From JABAAE01 sp036336715 (GTDB lineage: Bacteria; Planctomycetota; Planctomycetia; Pirellulales; Pirellulaceae), in NCBI GenBank assembly GCA_036336715.1, contig JAYZFP010000114.1, forward strand, positions 1 through 64,000: DNA of 64,000 bases, given 5' to 3'. Positions 18,698 through 27,961 of the stretch are shown in pieces; position 1 is the first letter of the stretch; each line of letters starts with the position of its first letter. The notes under the pieces were generated by a model that worked only from the letters and a program-made list of their open reading frames with translations, did no database searches and was not told the origin of the DNA. The position numbers and the translations under genes are program-made.

Positions 18698-21600
18698 ACC
18701 TGTTCCAATCGTTTATCAACAATCCCGTCAAGGTCTCTGTTGGCGTATTGATCGTCGGTCTGTTTGGCACGATTTCATTGATCAACATGCCCAAACAGAT
18801 GATCCCGGCGGTTGAAAACCCGGTTCTTTCGGTCGAAACCAGTTGGCCCGGCGCCAGTCCCCATGAAATTGAACGCGAAATAGTCCAGGAGCAGGAAGAA
18901 CAGCTGGCATCCATTGAAGGCCTGGTAAAAATGTCCTCCAGCTGCCGGGATTCGCAAGCCGACATCACACTTGAATTCGCCGTAGGCACCAACATCGAAG
19001 ACGCCATGATGCGTGTCAACACTCGGCTGCAACAGGTGAGCGATTACCCCGTCAATGCCCGGGAACCGGTGATCGAAGCATCTTCAACCGAGGACAGCCC
19101 GATCGCTCGATTTGCCCTCACCGCCCGTCCGCCGACGCTGGAAAAAATCAGGGACTTTCAGGCATCCCATCCCAACCTCGCTGAATCCCTGCAACCCGCC
19201 ATCACAGCTGCCAATACCGGCCTCCGCGTCTACCGCCTGGGAAAAATCTACGAACAGCTGGGCAGCGAATTTCCCGAGCTCAAGGAACTTTTGCCGGCGG
19301 ACGTGGACCTGCAGGAGGTCCGGAAGATTTCCGAGGACATTATCGAAGCCCGTTTTGAACGGGTACCCGGTGTTTCCGAGGCGGATACCTATGGAGGACA
19401 GGAAGAGGAACTCCAGGTCATCATCGATCCGGAAAAGCTGGCAGCGCGGCAATTGACAGTCGCGGACGTACGAAACGCCCTGACCGGACAGAACAAGGAC
19501 ACTTCGGGCGGAAACCTCTGGGAGGGCAAGCGTCGCTGGGTCATCCGCATCCTGGGGCAATTCCGCGATCCGGAACATGTGAAGCAGCAGATTCTCGTTA
19601 TGGACCGGAACAACCCGGTCTATGTGGGGGATGTGGCAGACGTCAAGGTGGCCTACAAAAAGCTGGACAGCATTTCGCGTCGTTACGGCATGGCCAGTAA
19701 TGGCCTGAGTATTCGACGGGCCTCGGGGGCTAACGTGCTCGAGGTGATGGACGGTGTTCGCGAGGCAACACGGGAACTGAACGAAGGAATCCTGCGCCGC
19801 CTGGACCTGGAACTTTTCCAGTACTACGACGAAACCGAATACATCCGTTCTGCCATTGGACTGGTTCAGCAGAACATCTTCGTGGGAGCGGCACTGACAA
19901 TCGTCGTCCTCTTGCTCTTCCTGCATCTCGGTCGACGTTCGCTGCTGGCAGTCCCCCTGATCGCTGCCAGCGCGCTGGCCACGGTATTTCTCTCTCCCTG
20001 GTTTTTCCTGGTGACCCTGACGCTGATGATCGGAGCAGGCTTCTGGTTCGGGCGTGGAGCACTGGTTGTTGGCCTTGCGATTCCCGTCAGCGTAGTGGGT
20101 ACCTTCCTGCTGTTGGGCCTGATGGGAAGATCATTGAATGTGATCAGCCTGGCCGGCCTCGCCTTTGCAGTAGGAATGCTGGTCGACAACGCGGTTGTCG
20201 TGCTGGAAAACATCTATCGTCGCCGCCAGATGAGGGAAAACTCCCGGACCGCGGCCAGCCGGGGCACTGCAGAAGTCTCAGGCGCCGTGGTGGCGTCCAC
20301 CCTGACCACGATAGCCGTGTTTGTTCCTGTGCTGTTTGTCCAGGAAACCTCGGGACAACTGTTTCGCGATATTGCTTTGGCAATCAGTTGCGCAGTAGGA
20401 CTTTCGCTGCTGGTTTCCTTTACCATGATCCCGACCGCTGCAGCACGATTGTTTGCCAGCGATCATTCCATCGCCGGGCTCAAAGATGCCCTACCGGGTA
20501 CCGAAGGCCCCACGACCGGGTCTGCCCAGGCAGCGGTAACCCGACCGGTTTCCACCAGTGGGCTCGAAGCCTGGCTTGCCGCCAGTGGCGAAAAATTTTC
20601 CAACAGGATCACCGGGCTGAATCATTTCATTCTTGGCAGTCGAAAACGCTCGGTGACACTTGTGATTGGCATGGTGCTGCTGGCCACCGGCCTGGCCTGG
20701 CTCCTTTTCCCCAAGGTCGAGTACCTTCCGGAGGGAAACCGCAATTTCGTATTCTGCCGACTCTCCCCCCCACCGGGCTACAACATGGAGAGATTGATGG
20801 AGATGGGGGAAAAGGTGGAAGCGGACCTGCAGCCCTACTGGAATACCGACCCGGACAGCCCCGAAGCCGAGAAACTCGATTACCCGACCATTGATTATTA
20901 TTTTTACTCGGTTCGAGGAACGTCCGTCTTCATGGGCTTTCGCACCCGGGACCCTTCCCGGATCCGGGAGCTGATCCCGCTGGCCAGGCAGGTGGGGTCC
21001 CAATTCCCCGGAACGCGTGCACTGTCCAAACAATCCAGCCTCTTTTCAAGGGGCATTTCATCCGGCCGAAATATTGATATTGAAATCACCGGGACGGACC
21101 TGGTGGAACTTACGGAAGTGGGCCGACGCATCCTCGGTGAAGTCAAACGATTGATCCCGGAAGCGCAGGCGATGCCACAACCCAGCCTCGATCTTTCGAG
21201 TCCTCAGGTCCATATCAACCCCAAACTGGTCGAGTCCTCCGAAAATGGCATCTCGGCAATGGAACTGGGATACACAGTGGATGCCTTTGTCGACGGGGCG
21301 TACGCAGGCGACTACTTTGTGGGGGGCGACAAAATCGACCTGACCATCATTGGCAAAGATGCTTTTGAAGGGAGAACCCAGGACATCCTCTCGCTGCCGA
21401 TTTCCACACGTACCGGAGACATTGTCCCCCTTTCCGCCGTCGCCAACGTGAAATACAGCAGTGGACCTGAAGCCATCTACCACCGGGAGAGGTTGCGGGC
21501 CATCACCATTTCGGTGACCCCCCCCCTGACAATGCCCCTCGAACAAGCGATGGAGATGATTGACGAACAGATCATTGGCAAGCTGCATGACGAAGATGTT

Positions 21601-22266
21601 CTGGGAAGCGAATTGCGGGCATCGCTTTCGGGCACGGCGGACAAACTGCGGCAGTCCTGGGATGCCCTGAAATGGAACCTGCTGCTGGCCCTTGCCATTA
21701 CCTACCTGCTGATGGCAGCATTGTTTGAATCCTGGCTTTATCCGTTCGTGATTCTTTTCAGTGTCCCACTGGGGGCGGTAGGTGGGCTGCTGGGTCTCTG
21801 GATTGTCAACTTTTTTGTTTACCAGGCACTCGACGTAATCACGATGCTCGGGTTCGTTATCCTGATCGGTACAGTGGTCAACAATGCCATTTTGATTGTT
21901 CATCAATCTCTGAATTTCATCCGGGAAGAGGGAATGTCGCCTGGTGAAGCGGTTCCCGCGAGCGTCAGTACCCGCATTCGACCGATTTTCATCACCACCA
22001 CCACGACGGTGCTTGGACTGCTGCCCCTGGTGGTCTTCCCGGGCGCGGGAAGTGAACTCTACCGGGGAATCGGCTCGGTGGTTCTGGGAGGGCTGCTGGT
22101 TTCCACGGTCTTTACCCTGTTCCTGGTCCCAGCCGTTTTCGTTTTGATGATGGATTTGAAATCGTGGCTGACCACTTCGTTCTCCAGGTCAAGGCCTACC
22201 GACGATGAACGGCCAGCGGATTTTTCTCACGGCGAGGCCCCCCCTCAACCAGTCCATCCCGTTTAA
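18694..22266 (+). CDS. RND efflux permease with extra segments
   Basis: A proton-driven export pump of the AcrB/HAE type, 1190 residues, longer than the usual ~1040. The N-terminal 'INNPVKVSVGVLIVGLFGTISL' is TM1. Two additions stand out. One is about 90 residues within the first porter region (from 'ASHPNLAESLQPAITAANTG' to the 'RFERVPGVSEADTYGG' motif). The other is about 45 hydrophobic residues between TM2 and TM3 ('FLSPWFFLVTLTLMIGAGFW'), possibly two extra membrane passes. TM4 has 'GMLVDNAVVVLEN', so the second Asp of the AcrB proton-relay pair is Asn. The C-terminal half carries 'YLLMAALFESWLYPFVILFS' and 'GTVVNNAILIVHQSL'. Substrate unknown. Confidence 0.92.
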   Translation: MNLFQSFINNPVKVSVGVLIVGLFGTISLINMPKQMIPAVENPVLSVETSWPGASPHEIEREIVQEQEEQLASIEGLVKMSSSCRDSQADITLEFAVGTNIEDAMMRVNTRLQQVSDYPVNAREPVIEASSTEDSPIARFALTARPPTLEKIRDFQASHPNLAESLQPAITAANTGLRVYRLGKIYEQLGSEFPELKELLPADVDLQEVRKISEDIIEARFERVPGVSEADTYGGQEEELQVIIDPEKLAARQLTVADVRNALTGQNKDTSGGNLWEGKRRWVIRILGQFRDPEHVKQQILVMDRNNPVYVGDVADVKVAYKKLDSISRRYGMASNGLSIRRASGANVLEVMDGVREATRELNEGILRRLDLELFQYYDETEYIRSAIGLVQQNIFVGAALTIVVLLLFLHLGRRSLLAVPLIAASALATVFLSPWFFLVTLTLMIGAGFWFGRGALVVGLAIPVSVVGTFLLLGLMGRSLNVISLAGLAFAVGMLVDNAVVVLENIYRRRQMRENSRTAASRGTAEVSGAVVASTLTTIAVFVPVLFVQETSGQLFRDIALAISCAVGLSLLVSFTMIPTAAARLFASDHSIAGLKDALPGTEGPTTGSAQAAVTRPVSTSGLEAWLAASGEKFSNRITGLNHFILGSRKRSVTLVIGMVLLATGLAWLLFPKVEYLPEGNRNFVFCRLSPPPGYNMERLMEMGEKVEADLQPYWNTDPDSPEAEKLDYPTIDYYFYSVRGTSVFMGFRTRDPSRIRELIPLARQVGSQFPGTRALSKQSSLFSRGISSGRNIDIEITGTDLVELTEVGRRILGEVKRLIPEAQAMPQPSLDLSSPQVHINPKLVESSENGISAMELGYTVDAFVDGAYAGDYFVGGDKIDLTIIGKDAFEGRTQDILSLPISTRTGDIVPLSAVANVKYSSGPEAIYHRERLRAITISVTPPLTMPLEQAMEMIDEQIIGKLHDEDVLGSELRASLSGTADKLRQSWDALKWNLLLALAITYLLMAALFESWLYPFVILFSVPLGAVGGLLGLWIVNFFVYQALDVITMLGFVILIGTVVNNAILIVHQSLNFIREEGMSPGEAVPASVSTRIRPIFITTTTTVLGLLPLVVFPGAGSELYRGIGSVVLGGLLVSTVFTLFLVPAVFVLMMDLKSWLTTSFSRSRPTDDERPADFSHGEAPPQPVHPV

Positions 22267-22497
22267 ATCGCCCGCCCTGCTGTTTTGGAGCAGAACCCTG
22301 GGGGAATCCAGACCAACCAGGTCATCTCTGTACGGCGGCAGCATTGGCCGCCAGGGGACTTCAACCTGCATCGAAATTCTTCATTGCAGATCCTGTCATT
22401 CAATTTTTTCCCGGCAAACATTGGCCAATCCGGGCGAAACGCCGTCTGCGTTTGAGACCAAAAGGGCTTTTTCAATAACTTTTTCCAGGGGAACGGC

Positions 22498-22525
22498 TTG
22501 CACCCTGCCAAAACCCTGCTAAACT
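22498..22525 (+). promoter_or_regulatory. Candidate sigma-70 promoter of the pseudopilin cluster
   Basis: TTGCAC (22498-22503) and TAAACT (22520-22525) are separated by 16 bases and lie 35 bases before the ATG at 22561. A short palindrome AGACTGAGTCT (22530-22540) sits at the expected transcription start and could be an operator. Confidence 0.4.
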
Positions 22526-22560
22526 ATTGAGACTGAGTCTTAATTTCAACAAAGGTAGTC

Positions 22561-23412
22561 ATGCAAAAAAATAAGGGTTTTACACTTGTTGAATTATTGG
22601 TGGTGATCGCCATTATCGGGATTTTGTTAGCGTTACTTCTGCCCGCCGTTCAAGCGGCTCGCGAGGCCGCCAGAAGGACGCAATGTGCAAATAACCTGAA
22701 ACAGGTTTCGCTGGCAGTGCACAACTACCACGACACGCTCAAAAAATTCCCCTATGCCTCGATCTGGCGAACCAAGTACTACAGCGCTTTTACTGCCATT
22801 CTCCCGTATGTCGAAAATCAGAATATTTTTGATCAGTACGACGGCAGATTCAGCGCCTTCCATCCAACTAACGGAATCATCGGACAGGAAATCCCGACCT
22901 TTCTATGCCCGGCCATGGCCCGAAATCGTGAAATCTATCCAATGAGGGGAGAAACAGGTGCGATGTCCAGCTACGCCGTAAACGTTGGCACCAACAATGC
23001 GTGGTACGGACCCAATAACGGGGCTTTCCGTTACGACACTGACCCGGAAACGATCAAGCTGGCCAGTTTCCTGGATGGAACCTCCAACACCCTGCTGGTG
23101 GGAGAACTGGATTTCGGACTGCGGAATTATTACTGGCGCGGGTTGGAGGAAGTCCGCTGGGGAGTGACCCAGTGGGGCATCGGTTACCCTGGGTATTCCA
23201 TCGCCACCACCCAGGGAATTTACAACAGCGATTACCTGATCAATGGATACGATGAATTCATGACTTTCCGAAGCGACCATCCGACCGGTTGCAACTTTGC
23301 GATGGCGGACGGAGCGGTCAGGTTCATCCCGGAAACGATTGACAAGGTGGTCCTGGATGCAAGCGCTACCACTCGCGGTGGCGAAATCGAAACCGTCTCA
23401 AACCAACACTGA
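22561..23412 (+). CDS. DUF1559 pseudopilin-like protein
   Basis: The product has 283 residues with a type IV pilin/pseudopilin N-terminus: short basic leader, G-F cleavage site, Glu at +5 ('KGFTLVELLVVIAIIGILLA'), then 'LLPAVQAAREAARRTQCANN', the hallmark of the planctomycete DUF1559 family. The C-terminus has the family motif 'CNFAMADGAVRFIPE'. These proteins are processed by a prepilin peptidase and anchored or assembled in the membrane. They exist in tens to hundreds of copies per planctomycete genome and their function is unknown. AAAGG lies six bases before the ATG. The lipoprotein gene follows after 16 bp. Confidence 0.95.
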   Translation: MQKNKGFTLVELLVVIAIIGILLALLLPAVQAAREAARRTQCANNLKQVSLAVHNYHDTLKKFPYASIWRTKYYSAFTAILPYVENQNIFDQYDGRFSAFHPTNGIIGQEIPTFLCPAMARNREIYPMRGETGAMSSYAVNVGTNNAWYGPNNGAFRYDTDPETIKLASFLDGTSNTLLVGELDFGLRNYYWRGLEEVRWGVTQWGIGYPGYSIATTQGIYNSDYLINGYDEFMTFRSDHPTGCNFAMADGAVRFIPETIDKVVLDASATTRGGEIETVSNQH

Positions 23413-23428
23413 ACAGGAGTTTGCTTTT

Positions 23429-23965
23429 ATGGACATCGTAAAAATGATTCTGATGCATCTCGTTGTGATTGGTGGCTTTGTGGTAGTCGGAGCGATGGCA
23501 GTGGTAACCGCTCGAGTGATCAGGAGAAAAGGAACCCGATTTTTGCCAAAAACATCAATCGTCATACTGCTGTTGTTGGCAGGGTGTGGGCAAACGAATG
23601 GGAGACTCGCTGTTGTCGGGGAAGTTTCGCTCGACGGCAAGGCTGTTCAATCCGGCTCCATCCTGTTTGTTCCCGAAACAAGAGGCCCCAAGGTCGGCAC
23701 CAAAATCAAAAATGGTCACTTTCAATTCACTAGCGACAACGGTCCGCTCACCGGGTCGTACCGGGTGGAAATCTTCGCAGACGAGCAAGATGCTATTCCA
23801 CTGGACGATCCCTTATCATTCACAAAACAGATGGAAGAATCCCCGAAGAGGATTGTCCCCTCCAACAGTATCCCGGAAGTGTTCAATCGGAGATCCCAAT
23901 TGACCGCCGCCCCAAGTCCAGGCAATCTTCAAATCAACTTCAACCTCCAATCGAGTATCGAATGA
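23429..23965 (+). CDS. Small lipoprotein with carboxypeptidase-regulatory-like domain
   Basis: Start ATG 23429, with AGGAG ten bases upstream. The 178-residue product has an unusual N-terminus: a first hydrophobic segment (residues 8-28), a basic linker, then a second one ending in a lipobox-like 'LLLLAGCG' near residue 53. If that Cys is lipidated, the true signal peptide is internal and the first segment is an extra membrane helix. The rest looks like the transthyretin/CarboxypepD_reg-like domain typical of genes after DUF1559: 'VVGEVSLDGKAVQSGSILFV' and 'GPLTGSYRVEIFADEQD'. It overlaps the kelch gene by ATGA (23962-23965). Confidence 0.75.
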   Translation: MDIVKMILMHLVVIGGFVVVGAMAVVTARVIRRKGTRFLPKTSIVILLLLAGCGQTNGRLAVVGEVSLDGKAVQSGSILFVPETRGPKVGTKIKNGHFQFTSDNGPLTGSYRVEIFADEQDAIPLDDPLSFTKQMEESPKRIVPSNSIPEVFNRRSQLTAAPSPGNLQINFNLQSSIE

Positions 23966-25620
23966 AAAATTTCGACAAATTGTTTTTTTTACAACTGCTG
24001 CTCTTTTTGACAGGAATTTTTCCCTGCGAAACCCTGACTGCTCACTTTGTCTGGATCGCGAATGACGCTCTAACCGGGGAAACCAGGGTCTACTTTGGGG
24101 AGCGACCGGAACCTGACCAAAAAATGTATCTCAAGGGTATCTCCGGAATTCGTACGTGGTGCGAGACGAAAGATCATTTCAGCCTGGCAAAGTTCGAACC
24201 AAGGGAAGACGGGGAACTTGGATGGCTGGTTGTGAATGCTGGCAGGAAACACAGCGAGGTTCTTGGCGACGTGACCTACGGAACCTTCTCCAGGGGGAAA
24301 CAGGCAATGCTGTTGCATTACTGTGCCAAATACGGCCGAATCCGGAAGCAGCAATCTCTCTCGGAAAAACCCGGCAGACTCTTGCCACTGGATATCCACG
24401 CCGCAGTAAACGGCGCGAAACTGAATTTCTGCGTCACCTCGAAGCAAAAGCCACTTGGGGGTTGCGAGGTAACGGTCATGGTGAACGGAGAGTCAAGGGA
24501 TTACGAGACCAATGACCAGGGGAAATTTTCCGTTGCAGCCTGCAAAGGGCGCTTTCTTGTCCGTGCAAAATCAGTGGACCCTACACCGGGACGTCATGGG
24601 GAAGAAGACTATGCCGAACGGAGGACCTATTGCACGCTTGTACTGGATGTCCTCGAGAATTCCCTACCGACAGGTAACGAACGGCAATCCGATACCTCCC
24701 AACAACAAAGCGAACTGGAATTGGCCGACATCCCCGAGGGCCTGACCAGCTTTGGTGGTGCGGTGGCGAACAACCGGATTTACCTGTACGGAGGGCATAC
24801 CGGAACGGCTCACAATTATTACGAGTCAGGTCAAAACAAAACACTTTACGAACTGGATCTCCGCAAACCAGATCGTTGGAACCGTGTCGCGCAGGGACTG
24901 GGACTGCAGGGATTGGCAATGGTCACCTGCCAGGGAAAACTCTACCGACTCGGGGGATTCCACGCCCACAACAGGGAGGGCGAAAAACAGGACCTGAGAA
25001 GCGTTCCCGATTTTGCCGTCTTCGACTTCGATCAAAAAAAATGGCGTGCCTTGCAGCCGATGCCCACCGGAAGATCCTCCTTTGATGCGGTCGTGGTAAA
25101 GGACACGATCTACGTGGTAGGTGGATGGACCATGAGGGGGCAGGAGGAAGCCACTTGGTGCAAGACGGCCCTCAAATTCGATCTGTCAAAAGACGATTCC
25201 CGGTGGGAGACGATTGCAACTCCCCCTTTCCAGAGAAGGGCCCTCAGCCTGGGATTCCAGGCCGACCGCCTGGTTGCCATCGGTGGAATGCAGTCCAAGG
25301 GTGGTCCAACGCGAAAAGTCGCTTTTTATGAGATGAAAAAAAATGCATGGTCGGAGGGCCCCGATTTGCCTGACGAGGGACGCATGGAGGGATTTGGCAG
25401 TTCCTCATTCAACGTGGGAGGCCGGCTGATCACCAGCACCTACGGGGGAAACGTCTACCGACTTTCCAAGGATTTTTCGGAATGGGAATCCATTTCCAAA
25501 CTGGACGATGGGAGGTTCTTTCATCGCCTGCTTCCACTGGATTCCAAACGGTTTGTCCTGGTGGGAGGAGCGAACATGGAAACTGGAAAGTTCCTGGAAG
25601 TTGAGGTCCTCTCCAGGTGA
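23962..25620 (+). CDS. Secreted kelch-repeat protein with DUF4198-like N-terminus
   Basis: The product has 552 residues and a Sec signal peptide ('LFFLQLLLFLTGIFPCETLTA'). Residues about 27-215 resemble DUF4198/GH25-like domains ('AHFVWIANDALTGETRVYFGE', 'GGCEVTVMVNGESRDYETND'), often found with metal uptake or as a surface beta-sandwich. Residues about 245-550 form a kelch propeller with repeated GG motifs: 'RIYLYGGHTGTAHNYY', 'KLYRLGGFHAHN', 'TIYVVGGWTMRG', 'RLVAIGGMQSKGG' and 'RFVLVGGANMETG'. Translation is coupled to the lipoprotein gene. The function may be polysaccharide or metal related, but this is inference from folds only. Confidence 0.75.
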   Translation: MKNFDKLFFLQLLLFLTGIFPCETLTAHFVWIANDALTGETRVYFGERPEPDQKMYLKGISGIRTWCETKDHFSLAKFEPREDGELGWLVVNAGRKHSEVLGDVTYGTFSRGKQAMLLHYCAKYGRIRKQQSLSEKPGRLLPLDIHAAVNGAKLNFCVTSKQKPLGGCEVTVMVNGESRDYETNDQGKFSVAACKGRFLVRAKSVDPTPGRHGEEDYAERRTYCTLVLDVLENSLPTGNERQSDTSQQQSELELADIPEGLTSFGGAVANNRIYLYGGHTGTAHNYYESGQNKTLYELDLRKPDRWNRVAQGLGLQGLAMVTCQGKLYRLGGFHAHNREGEKQDLRSVPDFAVFDFDQKKWRALQPMPTGRSSFDAVVVKDTIYVVGGWTMRGQEEATWCKTALKFDLSKDDSRWETIATPPFQRRALSLGFQADRLVAIGGMQSKGGPTRKVAFYEMKKNAWSEGPDLPDEGRMEGFGSSSFNVGGRLITSTYGGNVYRLSKDFSEWESISKLDDGRFFHRLLPLDSKRFVLVGGANMETGKFLEVEVLSR

Positions 25621-25753
25621 ACGCATCTTCAAAAGGAAATTAACCTGCTTCAGATTAATCTTTCCGACCCATGTTCCATGCTTTGTGGTTGGTGAATGAA
25701 TTCCAGCGGAAAATCCTGCAACACTCAATATTTTTCAAACAAGAAATCCCGGA

Positions 25754-26476
25754 ATGAACCAGAAAAACACTCTCCGGAAACGTCTCAAGCAACTTATCGA
25801 ATGTGGTTGCATTGACGATGCGGTCGATGAATTGACAGCCGCCCTCAAATTGGATCCAGACAACGGAAATCTCCACCAGTTGCTTGGGATGACCTACCAC
25901 CTGAAAAATGACAACAGAGAAGCCATGAATTCACTGGAAACGGCTTCACTGTTAAAGCCGCTTGAAGTCGATTCCCAGTTAACCTTGGCTGAATGCTACG
26001 CCGAAGAAAACTTCAAGCTTTCGGCGGTCTGCATTTTCACCTTTCTTATGAAACAGGAAAACTTGCCCGGTGAATTTTATCCAGCGATCGCCAGAGGACT
26101 GGGCCGACTGGGACACCCTCGCCAAGCCATGAAAGCCTGCGAGTCAGCTGTGCGATTGCAACCCGAATGCGATCGAGCCTTGTTTGGACTCGCCCATTAC
26201 AGGGCAGTTTGTGGGCACCCACTTTCGTCGGTCGTCGGTTTGCTCAGAAAAGCGATCAGTCTGGCGTCTGATTCGCTGGAGTACCGCATCGTTGCCGCCA
26301 GACTCTGCCTGATTTCAAAAAAGCGGGAGGAAGCAGCCTCATTCCTGTCTCCCATTACACGCCAACAAATACTAAACAATTCCTGCTCAGCTTGCATCAC
26401 CAAGCTGTGCAGACTGGCCTCTTTTCTCAAGTTGCACTCAATTGAAACCCTCTGTCAACAACGACTCGACCATTAG
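25754..26476 (+). CDS. TPR protein
   Basis: A product of 240 residues made of tetratricopeptide-like helix pairs, e.g. 'AALKLDPDNGNLHQLLGMTYH', 'AMNSLETASLLKPLEVDSQL', 'AMKACESAVRLQPECDRALFG' and 'LLRKAISLASDSLEYRIVAARLC'. There is no signal peptide, so it is probably cytoplasmic. TPR proteins mediate protein contacts; no enzymatic activity is expected. It lies between the kelch and PQQ-like genes, 7 bp before the latter's start, and probably belongs to the same transcript. Confidence 0.75.
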   Translation: MNQKNTLRKRLKQLIECGCIDDAVDELTAALKLDPDNGNLHQLLGMTYHLKNDNREAMNSLETASLLKPLEVDSQLTLAECYAEENFKLSAVCIFTFLMKQENLPGEFYPAIARGLGRLGHPRQAMKACESAVRLQPECDRALFGLAHYRAVCGHPLSSVVGLLRKAISLASDSLEYRIVAARLCLISKKREEAASFLSPITRQQILNNSCSACITKLCRLASFLKLHSIETLCQQRLDH

Positions 26477-26483
26477 GACATTC

Positions 26484-27791
26484 ATGAAAATTTACGGCGC
26501 GCTCCTGGTTCCCCTCACATTCCCCCTGGTGGCTGCAAGTGACGACACCTGGAGCTCCTTTCAGAATGGGGGAAACCTGAATCCAAAAATTGTCGGCGTG
26601 GACTTTTCAGCCGAAGGTTGCTTTGAGCGCAACCATCAATGGTCCACCCGGCTGATGGGTTATGGACAATCGTCCCCGGTTTACGATGGCAAGCTTCTGT
26701 ACGTGACCAGCGTCAAGGGGAAATCCAAAGAGAACTGTATCATCCAGGCCAAGAGGATTGAAGATGGAACCGACATCTGGCATTACCAGTTGAAAAACAG
26801 CTCACCGGAAACCAATTCGAATTATGTCAGCCGCGCAGCCCCCACGCCGGTATGCGATCAACGGGGCGTGATCGCGTTTTTCGAGGGTGGCAACCTGGTC
26901 GCCCTGAACCGCGATGGAAAAGTGCGATGGGAACTGGACCTCGTGAAAAAATTTGGCCCAATCCAGGCACGGCATGGGCTGGCTTCTTCCCTGGAACAGG
27001 ACGGGGTAAATGTCTATGTCTGGGTAGAAAGACAGCAGTCTCCCTACCTGCTGGCCATCAACAAGGAAACGGGGGAAATTGGTTGGAAAACGGATGGGCT
27101 TGGTGTCACAAGCTGGAGCAGCCCAAGGCGGGTGCCCGTTGGAAAAAGCCACCACCTCGTCCTGAGCGGCATCGGCAAAATAGCTGGATACGACCCCAAA
27201 AGCGGGAAGCAGCTCTGGCTGTTTGACAAAATTTCGGGCAACTCTACCCCCACTCCTGTCCCGATCGGTAACGGACGGTTTCTGATCGGTGCTTCCAGCG
27301 GCAGGGGCGAATCGACCACGGGCAAGGCCGCGCAATCCAACGGCCTGGTTCAGATCAGAAGCAAGGACGGAAAGTACCAGGCGGAGTTCGTCTGGCAGGC
27401 CAAGCAGGCCACTTCCAGCTTCGGCTCGCCCCTGGCCCATGGAGGGCAGGCTTATTTTGTCAATCGAAGTGGAGTCCTTTTCTGCCTGGATCTGAAAACA
27501 GGAGAAGAGGTCTACACCGCGCGGATCAAGTCGAGCGTGTGGGCAACACCGCTGGGTATCGGAAACCAGGTTCTGCTGTTTGGCAAAGACGCCACCACCA
27601 CCGTCGTGGACGCAGGCCAATCCTTCAAGAAACTGGCGGTACATACAATCTGGAAAAAGGACCAGGCCACCGAATCGGAAGGATCGGCGGCCCCCAGCTT
27701 TGGTGGACCAGTCCTTTATTCGGGCATCCTCGCGGGAAAATCACTGATCTTCAGGCGTGGAGATCAAATGGCTTGTGTCCGTTGCAAATGA
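26484..27791 (+). CDS. Secreted PQQ-like beta-propeller protein
   Basis: Start ATG 26484 follows AGGAC and gives a signal peptide ending at 'LVAA-SDD'. The 435 residues form a PQQ/BamB-like eight-bladed propeller with Trp and Gly blade motifs: 'DTWSSFQNGGNL', 'DGTDIWHYQLKN', 'NRDGKVRWELDLVKKF', 'NKETGEIGWKTDGLG', 'DPKSGKQLWLFDK' and 'DLKTGEEVYTARIKSSVWATP'. No quinone-enzyme catalytic residues are recognisable, so it is more likely a structural or binding propeller. It is the last gene of the cluster that begins with the DUF1559 pseudopilin. Confidence 0.85.
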   Translation: MKIYGALLVPLTFPLVAASDDTWSSFQNGGNLNPKIVGVDFSAEGCFERNHQWSTRLMGYGQSSPVYDGKLLYVTSVKGKSKENCIIQAKRIEDGTDIWHYQLKNSSPETNSNYVSRAAPTPVCDQRGVIAFFEGGNLVALNRDGKVRWELDLVKKFGPIQARHGLASSLEQDGVNVYVWVERQQSPYLLAINKETGEIGWKTDGLGVTSWSSPRRVPVGKSHHLVLSGIGKIAGYDPKSGKQLWLFDKISGNSTPTPVPIGNGRFLIGASSGRGESTTGKAAQSNGLVQIRSKDGKYQAEFVWQAKQATSSFGSPLAHGGQAYFVNRSGVLFCLDLKTGEEVYTARIKSSVWATPLGIGNQVLLFGKDATTTVVDAGQSFKKLAVHTIWKKDQATESEGSAAPSFGGPVLYSGILAGKSLIFRRGDQMACVRCK

Positions 27792-27961
27792 TCCGTTGTC
27801 AATGAAACGGGTGCTGGTCGGTCCGCGAGTCCAAACCACTTCCGCGTGAGTATTCTTGAGCATTGACGGGATCGCATCGGCGTGTCCGGCAATTCAAAAC
27901 GACAAGGCAGACCGCGAATTTCAAAAAGCAGACAATCCCTGGCGAGGGTAATCGGCACCCG

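Noticed and set aside
19084..19926. 280-codon antisense open frame in the RND permease gene
   Set aside because: It is a shadow of a GC-rich coding strand and has no recognisable product.
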